Both the position numbers and the translations under genes were made by a program. Below are positions 25,859 to 39,600 of a DNA stretch of 64,000 nt, one piece after another; position 1 is the stretch's first letter; every line of letters begins with the position of its first letter. The stretch comes from Liolophura sinensis. Taxonomy: Eukaryota; Mollusca; Polyplacophora; Chitonida; Chitonidae. Below the pieces are notes generated by a model. The model ran no database searches and had not been told where the DNA came from. It saw only the letters and a list, made by a program, of their open reading frames with translations. The DNA is taken from contig NC_088303.1 of assembly GCF_032854445.1 (NCBI RefSeq), forward strand, positions 24,805,501 through 24,869,500. Direction: 5' to 3'.

Positions 25859-28800
25859 CATCACTTTCGGTGCGGAATCAGCTGCCCTCTCAGGCTACAG
25901 AACTGATAACATGGCAGCGCTTTCGATTGTCCACTTGTGCGTGATTTTGCTTTATTGAACTGCGATAATTGAAAAAGCTATGCTTTTTAAAACTTTCTCT
26001 GTGGGATACTTTATCAGTGCATGTATACGTTTGGTCTAGTGGATAGGTAATTGAATTTAGCGTGTTAGCTATAGTGTGTCACAATGCAGGAATGATAGGG
26101 TTGCCCTTGCATCAGATTTGCATGTATATTTCAGTTTGGTAAATAAAACGCCAAATCATTAGGAGGTGTTAACCCAAGACAAATAATGGAAGATGGATTG
26201 TATTGATGGGCAATTTCACATGGCAAATGCATGGCCCACATTCAGTTACCCCACGTGTATATCAGAGGACAAGCTGGTGCAAGTTTAAAGTCAGAGTTGA
26301 CTTTACACATGCATGAATTAGATCTGTGGGATGAGTGTCAGGGTATAGCATTTACTCTATATGCAAATAGAATTTTTGATTTGAGATTTTTAGCTTGGGA
26401 GTAACTTCTCATTTGTAAACAGCAAGATCACTTTATAAGAAGGTTGTAAAATCTGCTAGGCTTTGTGACGTTTACCTTGGCCATTATTTAACAGATAATC
26501 CTGAGTTTGAAAAGGGACACGATGTTGCACAGCCCATGCTACTCCCTTTTCAAAGCTTCGTGTTGTATTACCAGAAAATATTTGAACGCACAGATTTCGT
26601 TGTGTAATCTTCTCAGCACTAAAAGGGGAACTTCACAGCCCTTGTTGGGCCTCTGTCAAATTCTTTGGAATTTAATTTAACAAAATAAATTTGAACTTGA
26701 ATAACATTGAGACCTAAAAGGGCATGATAGAGGACTAAACCCTCCCAACTCTTGGTTTTACAATCCAGCTGACACCTCTTGAAACCTAACCTGAGAACAC
26801 TGGTGTGCTCACGCATAAATGAGTGACCCGTTGTCACAGCAATGTTGTACTTTGTGCTGTGTGCACAACGTGACCAATCAGACGGCCGGTAATATTCACT
26901 GCGACCCTATCTGCCCAGTGAAAGACCATTTTGGCAACAATTGCATGATAATCATATTTTGATATCTAACAGTTTCTATTGAAATAGATTTTTTGGGGCC
27001 TGGCAAAGTGTGAAAAGGTAGGCAACATGAAGAAAGAAAATTTGACATTTGTTTGAAGAGATACAATGCAGGATTCTTTAGATTCCTATTCTGTTTTGTG
27101 TGTGTTGGTAACAACTGTAATACCCCTTGAGGTATGTTTTTGTAAGCTCAGGCCCCCTCATTGATATTTATTTTGATTTTGCGAATGGGCTTTATGGTGT
27201 TATTATATGGTCTTAGGTGACAGCAGAAGGCCTTCTCCGGAATTCTGACCTATTATTAATATGTTTTTATTAAAATCATTTCTTAACATTTTGGGGGAGG
27301 GGGTGAAGAAGAGAGAAACTGTTCTGTGTGTGATATGTACAATTTGTAAGTTGGCAATGATGTTGTTCAGGTCGAGAAGGTGCCTTATGTGGTCATGAAC
27401 AATGTTAACATGTGTAAGACAGCTCCAAGACAAAGTTCGAATTGTCTCTGAAACATAAATTTGGCATGTACAACATTCTGAGTGCCCTCAAATACAAAAC
27501 ATTCAAGTATGAAATTGAACAGACTGGAATTTAGTCAGTATCACATCTTGTATTATTCACTTGGTATAATTATTCTACAGTTCAACAAGAACATTATGCC
27601 ACATGTTTCATAGCTGCAAACAGAATGGGTCTAAGGTAATGTTATTGTGACATGGAAATTACGCCCAGTTTGTAAATGACGACTGTAAGAAATGACACTT
27701 ATACCGGATGTGCCATACTTAGGTCGGAAATTGAATTATCATCGTGGCAAGATTCATGCTGTAGAAAAGGTTTTGCTGTGAGTACAGCATAAGCAAATGT
27801 TACACATTATAAGCTCTCAACTACTTCAGTCTCTCTTGACCTTTTGACCTTGTGTCTGTCACAGCACCCAAAAATGATTACAGATTAGGCAGAAAATGGT
27901 CCCTCAGAGGTGTGATGGAATTTATGGAGAGAGCACCTGGCTTTGGTGCCTGACAATACCTCTTACCTGGGGTATTAACAAGCTTTTACCTGTCCGTGCT
28001 CTGTGTGTACCTGTGTGTGTTAGCCACACTTATCCACAGGTAAAAGAGCTTAACAAGTTGTTGTAGACTCACCTGTCCAGTTGCTTTGGTAGTCAGACTG
28101 ACATCACTGTCCCAGATTGACTTAAGGATGATAAAAAAGTGAATTACACATAAGAGCCTATGTCCGTTAGTTTCACATGCACATTTACCAAGTGTATCCC
28201 ATGATTCCTTGGATTTATGGTTTTTATGTTAATAGTTGACTGTCTCAAAGCAGCAGTTCTGTTTTCTTGTTAAGATTAAAATGTTCTTTTTTCCATGTCT
28301 GTAGCAATGCAACTAATGAAAAGTTTTGTAACCTGTCCGGAAATAGGATTTCTAGAGATTGTTTTCTATAATTATGCAGATGGTCTTCCAAAGAGGAATA
28401 TAGAAAAGATATTGGTTAATTTCTAGCTGTAATCGTTTCAGCTAATACACTCAGATTAGGTGTACATAAAAAAATTGCCACGTTGCAGTTGACCACTGTA
28501 GACTTATACTGATGGGTGAAGGCTCTTGGGAATCTTGTGAATATGAGTCATCATGTGCAAAATCTAGAAATAATTACATTTAATTGCAATAAGAATAAAA
28601 ACACCTTTTCAGTTGGCGTTCAGACATATTTTGTAAGTTGGTCCATGTATGTTGTGCACACAATTAAATCTGTAACAAGGCATTGGTGTGGACAATGTAC
28701 ATGTATTTTCATAGATGTTAAGTTATGTTCAGTGAGGCAATTTGTTCTGGAAAAGCCTTGAAAATGGAACATACTCTTTTATAAGAAAATGGAAAGTAGG

Positions 28801-31273
28801 AGGTGTGTAATATTTTCTGAGATTATGATGTGTAGTAGATGACTTTTAAACCTGATGTATTGGGATAAGATTTGATGTGAACCACCAGCAAGTAAAAACC
28901 GCAAGTTTGGAAACTTTACACTGTGGATAAATTGATCACGGTCATTGTAAACATTGGTGGGCAGAGTTGTGAGTACAAAACATGAATGTGGACTAAAACG
29001 GTGGAAAAAAGTCCTTAATAATGCTGAAAATGTTTGTTTTAAATTCAGTGTGGAATGAAATCTGTCAGTACCATGATGATATTTCCTGATTGCCATGCAT
29101 GTTTATACAGATAAAAGGCCTGAAATACTTATGATGTCACTGCAGTATTGAGAGTTTTCCCGAGGGAAGGAAGGCGGGAGGAGTTGTTTATAACAGGGCC
29201 TTACATTTGCACTTGAGATTAATAAGATAGTTCTGCCGATCTGTTTTACTCTTGGCTTACACAAGTGTTTCCTGGTCGATCTATTTTGGGATCCCCTCAT
29301 CCATAAATACCTTCACAGTCTGTGTTTAGTTTTTTTTTTCTCCCAGTGCCTTGAAATGCCTCTTGGGTGAGGATCCATAACATGTCTGGCAGAGAAGCTG
29401 AGCATTTAGGCCAAGATAGGTGTATGTAGTTGAGGAGTTGCCTAGTCAGCTACCTGACAAAACAGTTCGACTTAAAACTAGAGTTGATTCTGCAAATCTT
29501 TCATTTGAAAAAATAACTTTGTTGGTCAAGGGCTAGTGATATTAAATGTAGCATTCTAAACCACTTGGCCAGCGAGGTACTTTCCCATGTTAAACATTAG
29601 AAAGTCTGTTGAAGTGTAATACTCCAAACCTCTCCATCAGCATAACTAGCAAGCCCTTTTCCTACCTAGATCTGCATAAGCAAACCATTCCTAATCTTCT
29701 TGGCCAGAGATTTCACAAGATCTGGTTAAGTGAAGCATTTGAAGTTCACATGTAAAACTGCTGTAAATCTGGTGGGAAGAAAATTTTGAACTTGTGACTG
29801 TGGTGAAAAAGTATTAATTATTTTTGATCAGTTAATGTATATGTTAGGGGTGGTGTGGTTTATTAGCATGTAATTTTGTACCCCATACCAGCATGTGTCT
29901 TTCATAAGATATTATATTTTGAAGTTTTATTAGTATAAGCAATTAACAAGACAGAATGACAGAGTTGTGTAGGTGGACCATTGGGATTAGGGCGGGGTGT
30001 GGGGGTATCAGAGGGGAGAGGTGGTATAAACCTAAGGTTTGATATGTAGGCTAAGCCCAGCTGGCATTGCGGTGTAGACATCTTGTAATGGACTTCCTTT
30101 TTAAAGAAGCTCCCTCCAGTGGGGAAGTAAGCCACAGGAATTAGCCAATCGTGTGGCCAGGAAGTCAGCTGCCAGGGACTCTATTACATGACTTCCGGTT
30201 GGTAGACTGGAGCAGCTGGTTACAATTCTAGCCAATGAGATCAAAGGATTTTTGTTCTGATGTTCGTGACAAATCCCCACGTGCAGTGTGAAGTGGTAGT
30301 AAACAGTTAGTTCTTTGTTTGTTTTCTTGTGGCTGAAATAGATGTATTTCAGCTTTGGAGTAGCTTGATTACATTGTATTTAATAATGAGGTCTCTTTGA
30401 AGGGTATTTAATAAAGGCTGTTTTTTTTTTCTGATGTAAACGTCATCATTTCTCAATCACAAGCCTGTGTCATGTATTGTTAAACCGGCCAACATATTTG
30501 TGTCAGATATGTATATATATATATATGTATTCTTTTCCTTCGATTACAGAGCTATAATCACCATGCAGTTACATGTTATCATTGAGCCAGTAGGACTATG
30601 TTAGACATTTCTTTCAAACCTTTTGCATTGTAACAAATGTGTGTTAACTACATGTAAATAAGGAATTTATCAAACCTGATACACATAAACTCAAAGGAGC
30701 AATGTTCAACCTTGACTAGCTTTTTGGGTATATGCCTAATTGGATGGTGCTTTTTGGCACATTGAAAACCTGTTGATCAGATCGACAAATGGAATAAACC
30801 ACAGTCCTTCCGCAGACACTGACTGACTTCTTGACTTAAAGCCTCAGCCAAGCCAGTGAGAGCTGGATTTGAGTCTTTGACCTCATTGGCGATGGAATTG
30901 ATATGCTGTGGTGAGAGCAATACTTTAATGAAATGAATAGGGCAAGGCCTTGATTAGGCATCTTTGTGTCTGTTGCAATGACAAATCCGAACTTGTACAG
31001 TCAGATTGTCATCAAACTTTGATTTTAGAACTTCACAGCACAAGGGGAGGTAACTTTAAGATTTTGTGGTGATGGTTGAGCTTGCTTTCAGTCATCTTAC
31101 TGACAAGCTGCTTGGAATGCATTTAGTATTTACAGGAAACCTGCTCTCACAATCAACTTGGTGTAATGGTGACTTAATTTGGTCTGTAACCAGGACGTCA
31201 GTTTTAGACTAAACTTAAAAAGCTGTCTTTGGGTGTGGTTGTGGAGAAGTAGTTTGAAAGCCCTCTGTAATTG
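25859..31273. other. Non-coding stretch, no gene seen
   Basis: No coding exon could be supported. A 14-bp inverted repeat occurs at 27980-27993 and 28036-28051 (AAGCTTTTACCTGT against ACAGGTAAAAGAGCTT) and could form a hairpin with a 42-base loop. A short TA tract lies near 30510-30527. Frames are short and without domains. Confidence 0.55.
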
Positions 31274-31461
31274 TTCATCCTTTTCACGTTCTTGCAAAAT
31301 GCCTATTCAATCAAATTCTGAGGGAATTATTCTGTGTAGACCGATAAAATGTGAAGCCTTGGTCAACCCTGTCAATGTAGTTTTGCCTCTAACATCAAAT
31401 TAAAAAAAGTGGTTATTAAATTACAATGAAAGTTGCTGTTTCAAATGTGAAATGGTTGAGG
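31274..31461 (+). mobile_element. MITE-like inverted-repeat element, full-length copy
   Basis: It starts TTCATCCTTTTCACGTTCTT and ends GTGAAATGGTTGAGG, an imperfect inverted repeat. The internal order matches the 59337 copy: ATTCAATCAAATTCTGAGG, CTGTGTAGACCGATAAAA, ATCAAATTAAAAAAAGTG, then ACAATGAAAGTTGCT. There is no open frame of interest. A target-site duplication could not be seen by eye. Confidence 0.75.
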
Positions 31462-34400
31462 GACCAGGGTACCTTGTCAGATTGGTACCCAATCTTGGTG
31501 TAGAAGGTGCAGTTGTTTCTACCAGAGAGCTGTGCAACTTGTTAAATGTCCAAATCATTCTCCCAATCCCACATCTGGCCTGTCTTCTGTCATCACCATT
31601 AACCACATCAAAATTCAAATGGACAATGTCATGAATTATGTCCGAAATTAGCTTTCAACAAACTATGAACAGATGTGAAATTTTATAGTCAAAACAGATG
31701 GGGTTTAACTGGAGAATTTAGTCCTGCCTGATGTACAGTGTCCTTATGAATAGGGAATATGATGAAAAACACCAGTTGGTAGATACATGTAGTGAGGGGT
31801 GGGTATTGTGGGAGGGAAGGGGTAGTGGACCAAGTGGGGTTGGTTTAGGGTGGGGGATGATTGCATTTACTAGCTGGCTGCTTGTGTCAAGTCAAACTCC
31901 AGATTGATAAAAAACAGAAGCCTCTTATTTTTAAAATCTCCTAGCTCCCGATTTTTTTGATAAAGGAGTGTATTTTAAGAGTGGGTGAGTTGGACTCCGC
32001 AGAAATCTGGAAATGAATTTTGTTTGGACTCTATGTAACCCGTTAAATATTATAATCTGCCATTAAACTGGGTGTACATTTCAAACTTATCGGACTTAAG
32101 AACAGCTGGTGAACAAACTGTTTGTGGTAATGACTCAGTGGTGGTTAAACATTCCTTTCAGATTAGTCAACATATACATGTATAAAGATTTTAAAAATCA
32201 GCTTTTTTAAAAGAGGGAGCAGAATTTGGCTAAAGGTTCCAAGAATGTAATTGCGTGGCCAAGCTTATTTTTAATTGGCTTGATAAATTAAAGATAGCAT
32301 TGCCACTTTTTGTAATGTGGTGGAATAAATTAATGTGAAATGAAATAAGTTTAAGGATTTTCGGGTGAAATAGTTATGTATCAGTTTGAAATATTCCTAT
32401 TTACTGAGATCAGTTAACAGTACAAAACAAGACAATTTTATCTTTTTAATTGATTGACTGGTGAAGGGTAAAGCTCTCCCCACTTTTTGTAAGTATTTGT
32501 CGTAACCTTGTAAGCTGTAACATTGATAGATGATGGAAGACTGTTACTAGTACATAATATTCTAAAAAAAAAAAAAATGAGAAAATTCTCTGTGGAATGA
32601 AAATGAAATGTAATTTTTTGTGAAAAAGCAGATAGACAAATTTTCCCAGTTAAGGTTTTGTAAGACTTGAATGATTTAGTGTAAAGACACTTGAAGTGGA
32701 GCTTTGGTAGTCTAAACCTAGCCGATTGCCATCTGGCTTGTCATTTAGTGCTTAATCTGCAACTTTAGACCCTGGTACTCTGTCAGCTTGGATAAATGAG
32801 GGTGGTGGGGTTGAGGGGCAGGCAGCATCATAATACCCCAGAGTCTGAAGCTGTTAACAGACAGAAAAGCTGAAGTAACTGGGCCTAATGGAGACATTCC
32901 TGTAAACTATATTCCCCCTCAGTCTGATGCACAATGTACATATGTAGCAATCTGTCTTCATGTAATGCTGTCTGTGGTCACGTAACCCCAGGGGGAAAAA
33001 AGAAACAAAGATAAGGATAAAGGAACAACTAGGATGAATTTTCTGACCATTTTGCGTTTTGATAAGTTTGTATGAACATAAAATTAGGCAGACAAAGACA
33101 TGGTTGAAATCTTTTGAAGCAATTCTTGTAAGCTTTCTGATTTGAAATTCAATTTTATATTGTCATTTAAAGCTCATGACATGTTGTTTAAACGTGTGAT
33201 TTTGAGATAAGTAGTTACATTTTATATCCAATGTATCTTTGGGGTTACTGCTAGTGGCATGGTTTGTTTTACCATTGTGCTTTTTGGATGAGTTGATTTT
33301 ACCAGGGAACATAAATGTTCAATATTAAGGAAGACAGCGCAAAAATTGTTAAAAAAAAGCTCTCAGTGGGATGTAAAGCTCCTCTCATCATTTCAAACTG
33401 CTGTAGCGTGTTTTCCATATTGAACTTTTGTAAGCTGCTGGAGTGTGGCAGATGTGATTAGGACATTCAGCCTGCTGTTGTAGTTGTATTTTGATGTCGA
33501 CCAGAATCCCAGATAATCCCTTGTTCTGAAACACAACGCTTCGTACAGTTGAACCGTTTTTCTGATTCATATTGCCGTACCTGGCAGACACACCAAACCC
33601 TGAGGGCAGTTAAAGTTGTACAGTAGGGGCTTATAAATCAAACCTGTCAGGGTAAGATTGAGTCCAACCAATATTGACCTTAAATGACCAGAACATTAGC
33701 TGACCACAATTAAGTGGTCATCTTAGTGCTTTAGTACCTGGAACAGTTCTGTCATAATTCTTATATACAATAATGTTTGCATTGGTGAGAACGTAGCTTA
33801 CATGGTGACATACAGCATGACTTCAATCTTTGATGCATGCATGCTGGCCTTGTTTTTCTCATTTTTAGGACAGATATTAATAGTGCTGAATGCAGAGAAT
33901 TGCATTTCTCTTCCATTTTTTTGGTAAAGTAAAGATATGAACATGTTGTTCATTGGATGGACTAGCCATATGAAAAGAGAAGCTAAGTGTAGCTGCTACA
34001 ATTACATGTATACCGACTGTAAAGAGCAGAGCAGGTGTCCCAAAGATTAGAACATTTGGTTGGTCCAAGAGGCATTTTTACAGTTGAAATTACTCTGGTG
34101 ACTTCATTTGTTTTTGGACAAAACCAGAAAGTTCAACCTCTCCTTTAGTCTATCACTCGTTAAAGTTGTTAACCTACTCAGTTATACCGTGTTGTCAGTC
34201 ATAGTTTTAGCACCCAGTCAGGCAATCATTTTCAGTGTTGAGTACACTATAATATAGCAGAGTAGATTAAGCTTTTTTATAACAATTTTTAAATGTTAAT
34301 GCTGTGGTTGACCTAAAGTTTGCCTTTTTGTGTTAACTCAAAATACAGCACTGTACAGCACTCTGTCAATGCTTTACCACTAATCCGTGCTTTATGAAAA

Positions 34401-36089
34401 GGATTATGTACATGAAATAACGTAGACAAAAATGTTATTTGGTGGAAGTAACTTGTTTTGCTTACAGTCACAAATTTCAAACTCTGACCTTTTTAAGCTG
34501 TGATTTAACGCAGTAGCCTTCCAAGATGCTGTCAGGTACAAACTAATCAATCAGTCAGGTTACAGGTGGGAAAAAGCACACCTGGCTGAGATCTGAAGAT
34601 TTTTGTGTACGTGTGTGGCCTGCTCTAGGGAAAATAAATCCATCATATTTGTCATATCATTGATTATTAATAGCTCTTATCGTGTAATGTTAAGATTTTA
34701 CCCAGTCACGAAGCTTTTCACTCTGTCTCCCTAGCTTCTGATATCAAAATTCTGAAAAACCACAGAAGTTGTGTGTAATGATGATTTTCCATATTTTCTA
34801 TGTGTGCTAAAATGTGTATCCACAGCGTGAACATTACATTGTTCATTTGAAAATTGTTGTTACAGCTTCATACATGTACTTTGATTGTACAAAACAGTAA
34901 CCATAAGGGCTGTTGTCACCATGAAGCTGTCAGATTTCTCTTTCAGCTCATATCAACTAATTAGTCAAGCTAGCATGGAACTATGATAGTTTTCTGAAAG
35001 CCAGCTTAAACAAATATGTGATGCGAGTCATTTATACTGTCACTGACCTGTACAAGACCTACTACACATACTGCAAGGTCAAAAGGCGTTCTGAGGTTTG
35101 TTTGGAAGGTAGTAATTATGTTTTCCTTCCTGGAAATATGAGTTTCAACACCAACGGTAACATTTTCTGACGTACTTGCCTCTAAATGTGCGTTTTGGGG
35201 GCAAAATTTTTTGGTCATTTACAGTATTTATTGTTAAAAACACCTCTCAATGATCTTACACATTCCACCTGTGTCTCATTTGACAGGTGAGCATAAGGCT
35301 TGGTACAACTTACCTGTAATGGTTTACCAGTGTAATCAATCTCATTGATCTCCTGTAGTAAGTATGTGGCAGTAGAGTCTTTCATAGCCTAGTACAAATG
35401 TGGAGCAAGGTTTCTTCTGTCTCATGCTCCACCCCTAGTTTTGTCTCTTTAAGACTTCTCAGTGTTTTTCAGCGGAATTGAATTTCATGGTGAATTTAAC
35501 AGATCGTGAACTGAGAGTGGATTCTGTTTGTTTTGCCATTTCAAGAAGCAACCCAATCATGTATAGACTGTAACATGACCCAAAGGGATGCCTCCTGTTG
35601 AAGGGCCGTCTCGCTGGAACATGTTCACTTCTTACCTCTTCAGCATTATTCATACCTGTAATGCTGTTATGCAGAACAAAGCTATGTAAACTTAGAAAAG
35701 TGAGGCCAGAGTTTAGGCACAATACGGCAATTTAGTAATGTCAGCGAAACATGTGAAAAGTCTTAATGGCCATGTTTTCATTCATGTATGTGTTAAGTTC
35801 ATGGAGCATTTTTTAACTTTTTTCGCACAGAATGAAACAAACGGAAATATGGTGTAATTTGAGTAATTTTTAATGGAAAACGTATGTGAACCATGCTTCA
35901 CGGATCTACAAACTGTCACATGCATGTATACCTGTACTTCTGCTTTTTGAACCCAGAATAGTTTCCATCTTCAGAATGTGTAGTTTATGGGCACATTGTT
36001 CAGGCATAAGCAGTTAGTCAGGACACAGTACATGTAATTACTGACGCTTAAATTGATTGATAATTGTTTCACTGTAGATAATTAATAAT
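31462..36089. other. Non-coding stretch, no gene seen
   Basis: No exon was recognised. This DNA lies directly upstream of the first exon found and is probably part of the intron before it. A CAGGTG/CACCTG pair is at 35268-35290. Otherwise it is ordinary AT-rich DNA. Confidence 0.5.
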
Positions 36090-36215
36090 TTAATAAAAAA
36101 TTATTTTTAATAAGTACTCGAGAATATTTTACATGTACGTATACGACAGTGGCCAACATTATGGTGGGGAGAAACTGGGCAGAGCCCGGAGGGAACCCAC
36201 AACCATCTGCGGGTT
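36090..36215 (-). mobile_element. SINE fragment, minus orientation
   Basis: On the reverse strand it reads from a GATGGTTGTGGGTTCCCTCC block through GGGCTCTGCCCAG, CCACCATAATGTTGGCC and AAAATATTCTCGAGTACT. That is the body and tail of the same SINE family as at 15883, without the tRNA-like head. It ends about 300 bp before the domain A exon. Confidence 0.8.
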
Positions 36216-36518
36216 TAGAATGATAAATGTGGATTGCTGAATATTACTGAAGTGGTGTAGAATCCTTAGGGTCAACCTGATACAGGTGTAGTCCGTCATA
36301 TCCTTCAAATAACTTTTTTTGCTGAATAATCACAAAAATTTCTGGAACAAAAATTCACAGAATTCTTTTAAGAGGTGCATGCAGTTTAAAGTATACATCA
36401 TGTGATGTGAAAGATCTCTGTTGTCTTTCAATTTTCAGAAAAGATGATTAATGCTGTAGTAGTCTGAATAACGCAGCAAGCTGAAATTAGTCAACCAGTG
36501 ATATTTCTTATGTTTCAG

Positions 36519-36641
36519 ATATTGATGAATGTGCCAAAGACAATGGAGGATGTGAGCAAAACTGCTGCAACACAATTGGTTCATTTTATTGCAAGTGCGA
36601 AGAGGGGTATAAGCTATCTGCAGATGGCAAGAGGTGTGAAG
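36519..36641 (+). CDS. MEGF6: Exon: EGF-like domain A (calcium-binding type)
   Basis: The acceptor is TTATGTTTCAG and the donor G|GTAGGG; the 123-nt exon is phase 1-1. It reads [25 protein letters not shown], then [21 protein letters not shown] plus the C-x-N-x4-F-x-C pattern is the calcium-binding EGF consensus with a possible Asn hydroxylation site. There are seven cysteines: the usual six plus one extra in NCCNT, directly after the third. Because an acceptor is present, coding exons must exist upstream, but none was recognised in the preceding 36.5 kb. Confidence 0.93.
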
Positions 36642-39600
36642 GTAGGGTGAAAATTTTTCTTGTTTTTGGGTTTATGAATGTCTGACAGGATATCTCTGCA
36701 TTATTACTCTCGATATGACCTCATAGTGGTGTACGTGAGATGTTTTTCACAACCTAATATATTTTGACATTTGCGAAATACACATATGATTAATATTCAT
36801 TTTTCCACAGCTAACAGGACATCCTTAGGTCACTGTGTATATAAACTCATCATCCATATTTTCTCTAGAACATTTCATTAGCTCCACTGTGTAAGGTATG
36901 GGCTTAGCTAATGTTACACCCTAATTTAAATCCTTCATTGAACTGAAGTTTTGCATCCATATGTCTCCTACAGACAATCTCTTTGGTAGACTTGCTACCA
37001 AATCTAAGTTTTTGACACATTTCACTCATGTCTTTAATTGTTTCATCACCCCTGTGCCAGTTTTTCACATTTGTGTAGCAAGATGTTTGGTAAACCTGAT
37101 AATTTAAGCTTTCACCAGCTATTGTTGCCGAGCTATTAGCACTTTTAGCACTTTGTTTTCCAGTATTAGATTTTGTTCACTGTGTGAGTTTTTCATGGTC
37201 ATTGCCAAGTACCTCTACATTCATCAGTGAAATGCTGTGTTCTGGATGACAGTGTACATAAACTGATGTACTCTTTATTGACTTAAGTTTTAAGTGTATG
37301 TTTTCAGGGCACACTGTTGCTGCTGTTTTCAGTACAGTAGCACTTTATGAGTGCGTGGAAATTGGACTTGATATAGGCCGTAACTTATGTTATGCAACAT
37401 TACAAAATATAAACACTGAGAATATTAGATTTAAAGATATCTTCCTCCATCAGGATGAGTATCGTCTAGCTCAAACCATATTAACCCAGGTCACTCGATG
37501 CGCTGACTTTATAGCAAATTGTGAAGCTGAAATGGTTACTCCCTTAAAGCACTTATTTATGTAATTGATGGTATTTAATCCTGTATTAAAGAGTGTTTCC
37601 ACCCACCATAATGCTGGCAGCCGTTGCATAAGTGAAATATTCTTGAGTACGGCGTAGAACACCAATCAAATAAATAAATAAATGAACAACAGGGATCGGG
37701 GTTCTGGGTCAGGGATGTTATGGGACACATTTCAGCTAGAGGAAACCATCGGAGCTTACTTTCACCTTAGTTGGTAGAGGGTTTCTCAAATTGCCAATAA
37801 TTCGCCCTTCTATAGAGTGGGCTCTTCTTGGAAATGCACAATAAAATTTATCCTGAGGTGCTTTCCATCTGTGCATGCAGTTAACGAATGCTTTAACATT
37901 TGTATTCTGTAATGTTTGGTGTTTGTATAAATAATCATTTCAAATGAAGCTTTGATCCATATTAAGACTCATAAATGATTGTTATTCACTTTTGGCATTG
38001 GAATAGTTGATGTGGTTGTGTAAACACAACTGTTGTCACGGCGATGATATACGTGTGGGTGTGTTTTCAGATATTGATGAATGTAAGGAGCATAATGGTG
38101 GATGTCAGTACAAGTGTATTAACTCCAAGGGCGGCTACAAATGTAACTGCCCCAAAGGTCAAAGGTTACATGCTGATCAAAGATCATGTGTTGGTGAGTT
38201 TGATGTGACCTTGACCTCCATAGCTGTAGCTCCCCTTGTTGTCCCTCCACCCGCTAACTGTTGTTGTTGTTCTTGTTAGAACTGTCCAGAAGATATGTGG
38301 TACGTGTAGATATGTGTTTAGAATAGACAGAAGTGATTTGTTGACGTGCATCTGTAATAGTGTCTTCATGTGTCTTGTGTTTCCAACTGTCTAATTTTGA
38401 AAATGTATAAATTAGCACTTATGAACATATTTGAACTGGTATAATTGGATACATATGTACATGAGATAAATCACGAGATAAAGAAAATTAAGCCAACCGT
38501 GTTGGCAACCATCACACTGTTGCTTGCTGGTATAGGGGTCACTTTTGTAAAGTTTCATAAAAATACATATTTATATATATATATATATATATATATAGCT
38601 TTTCAGTTTAATTTCTAATATTTAACTTGGAGAAAAAAAGAAACCAGTAGGTGTGTTGAGGGCTTTTCTTTATCTCATGATTTTTCAAAATATACTACAC
38701 ATGATTTATGCAAGAATTTAAAATAAAACTCGGAATGTGAGCATGTACTGCTATTTAAGTAAATTTGATGTTATTGATTTATGTGAACTTTGTAGTGTGT
38801 TGTTAAAATGTGTATAACATACATGCATCATAGTTTTATCTGAACATTCTGTGTTCTTATTTATGATACATGTAACCAAGATATTGGTGTTTGCTATTTT
38901 TAATGAGTATTACCATGCAATCACAAGCTTCATATTAGTCATGTTTCAATGTATTCTGAAAAGAAAGTTAGAAGGTGCATAAGTAATGAATACAGGCCCT
39001 TATTTGTGGACTGGTAAAATAGTTACTAGAAGCGAAGGCACTTGCCAGGTGGAACATTTGCTGTATTGAAACAATGGTTTGAAACATCTGTCTGTGGTAT
39101 GCTTGTTAGTAATAGCGTGTAACATCTCCAAAACGTCTGTTCAGTGCAGCAGAATTGTTGTGTGACCCGTATATGAGAAAGTAGATGACGTGGCAAGGTG
39201 TCTTTGTAAACAAATAAATTAGCTCTGTGCTAGCACCTTTGTTTGAAAATTCAAAGAGTTTTCTTGGGTGATGTTAAATCACAAATGTTCTGCTATGTGA
39301 ATTGGGCTCTGGTTGTTTGCAATTACCTGTTCAATAGTCAGAATTATACTATTGTATGTGGAGTTTATTTGTATTTAATACTGTTGTATTACTTAACTGT
39401 CAATTTCTGTGTTCTAAAACTGAAGCCTTATCCCGTAAAGAACAAAAGGAAAGGTACTATTTGAAGTAGTTTGCTGACCCAGTCTGATATTCTTCCTCAT
39501 AACATGTGTTTAAATTTACTTTTATTGGTAGTGTTAATTTGAGGTTTTTTAAATTTGACAATGATTGTTATTTTTTGTCCAAATAATCCAACTGCACTGT

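Noticed and set aside
25025-25944. Open frames of 94-137 codons across the 46-bp array
   Set aside because: All three plus frames and the minus frames show the same 46-residue periodic peptide, which is a direct consequence of a repeat whose length is not a multiple of three.
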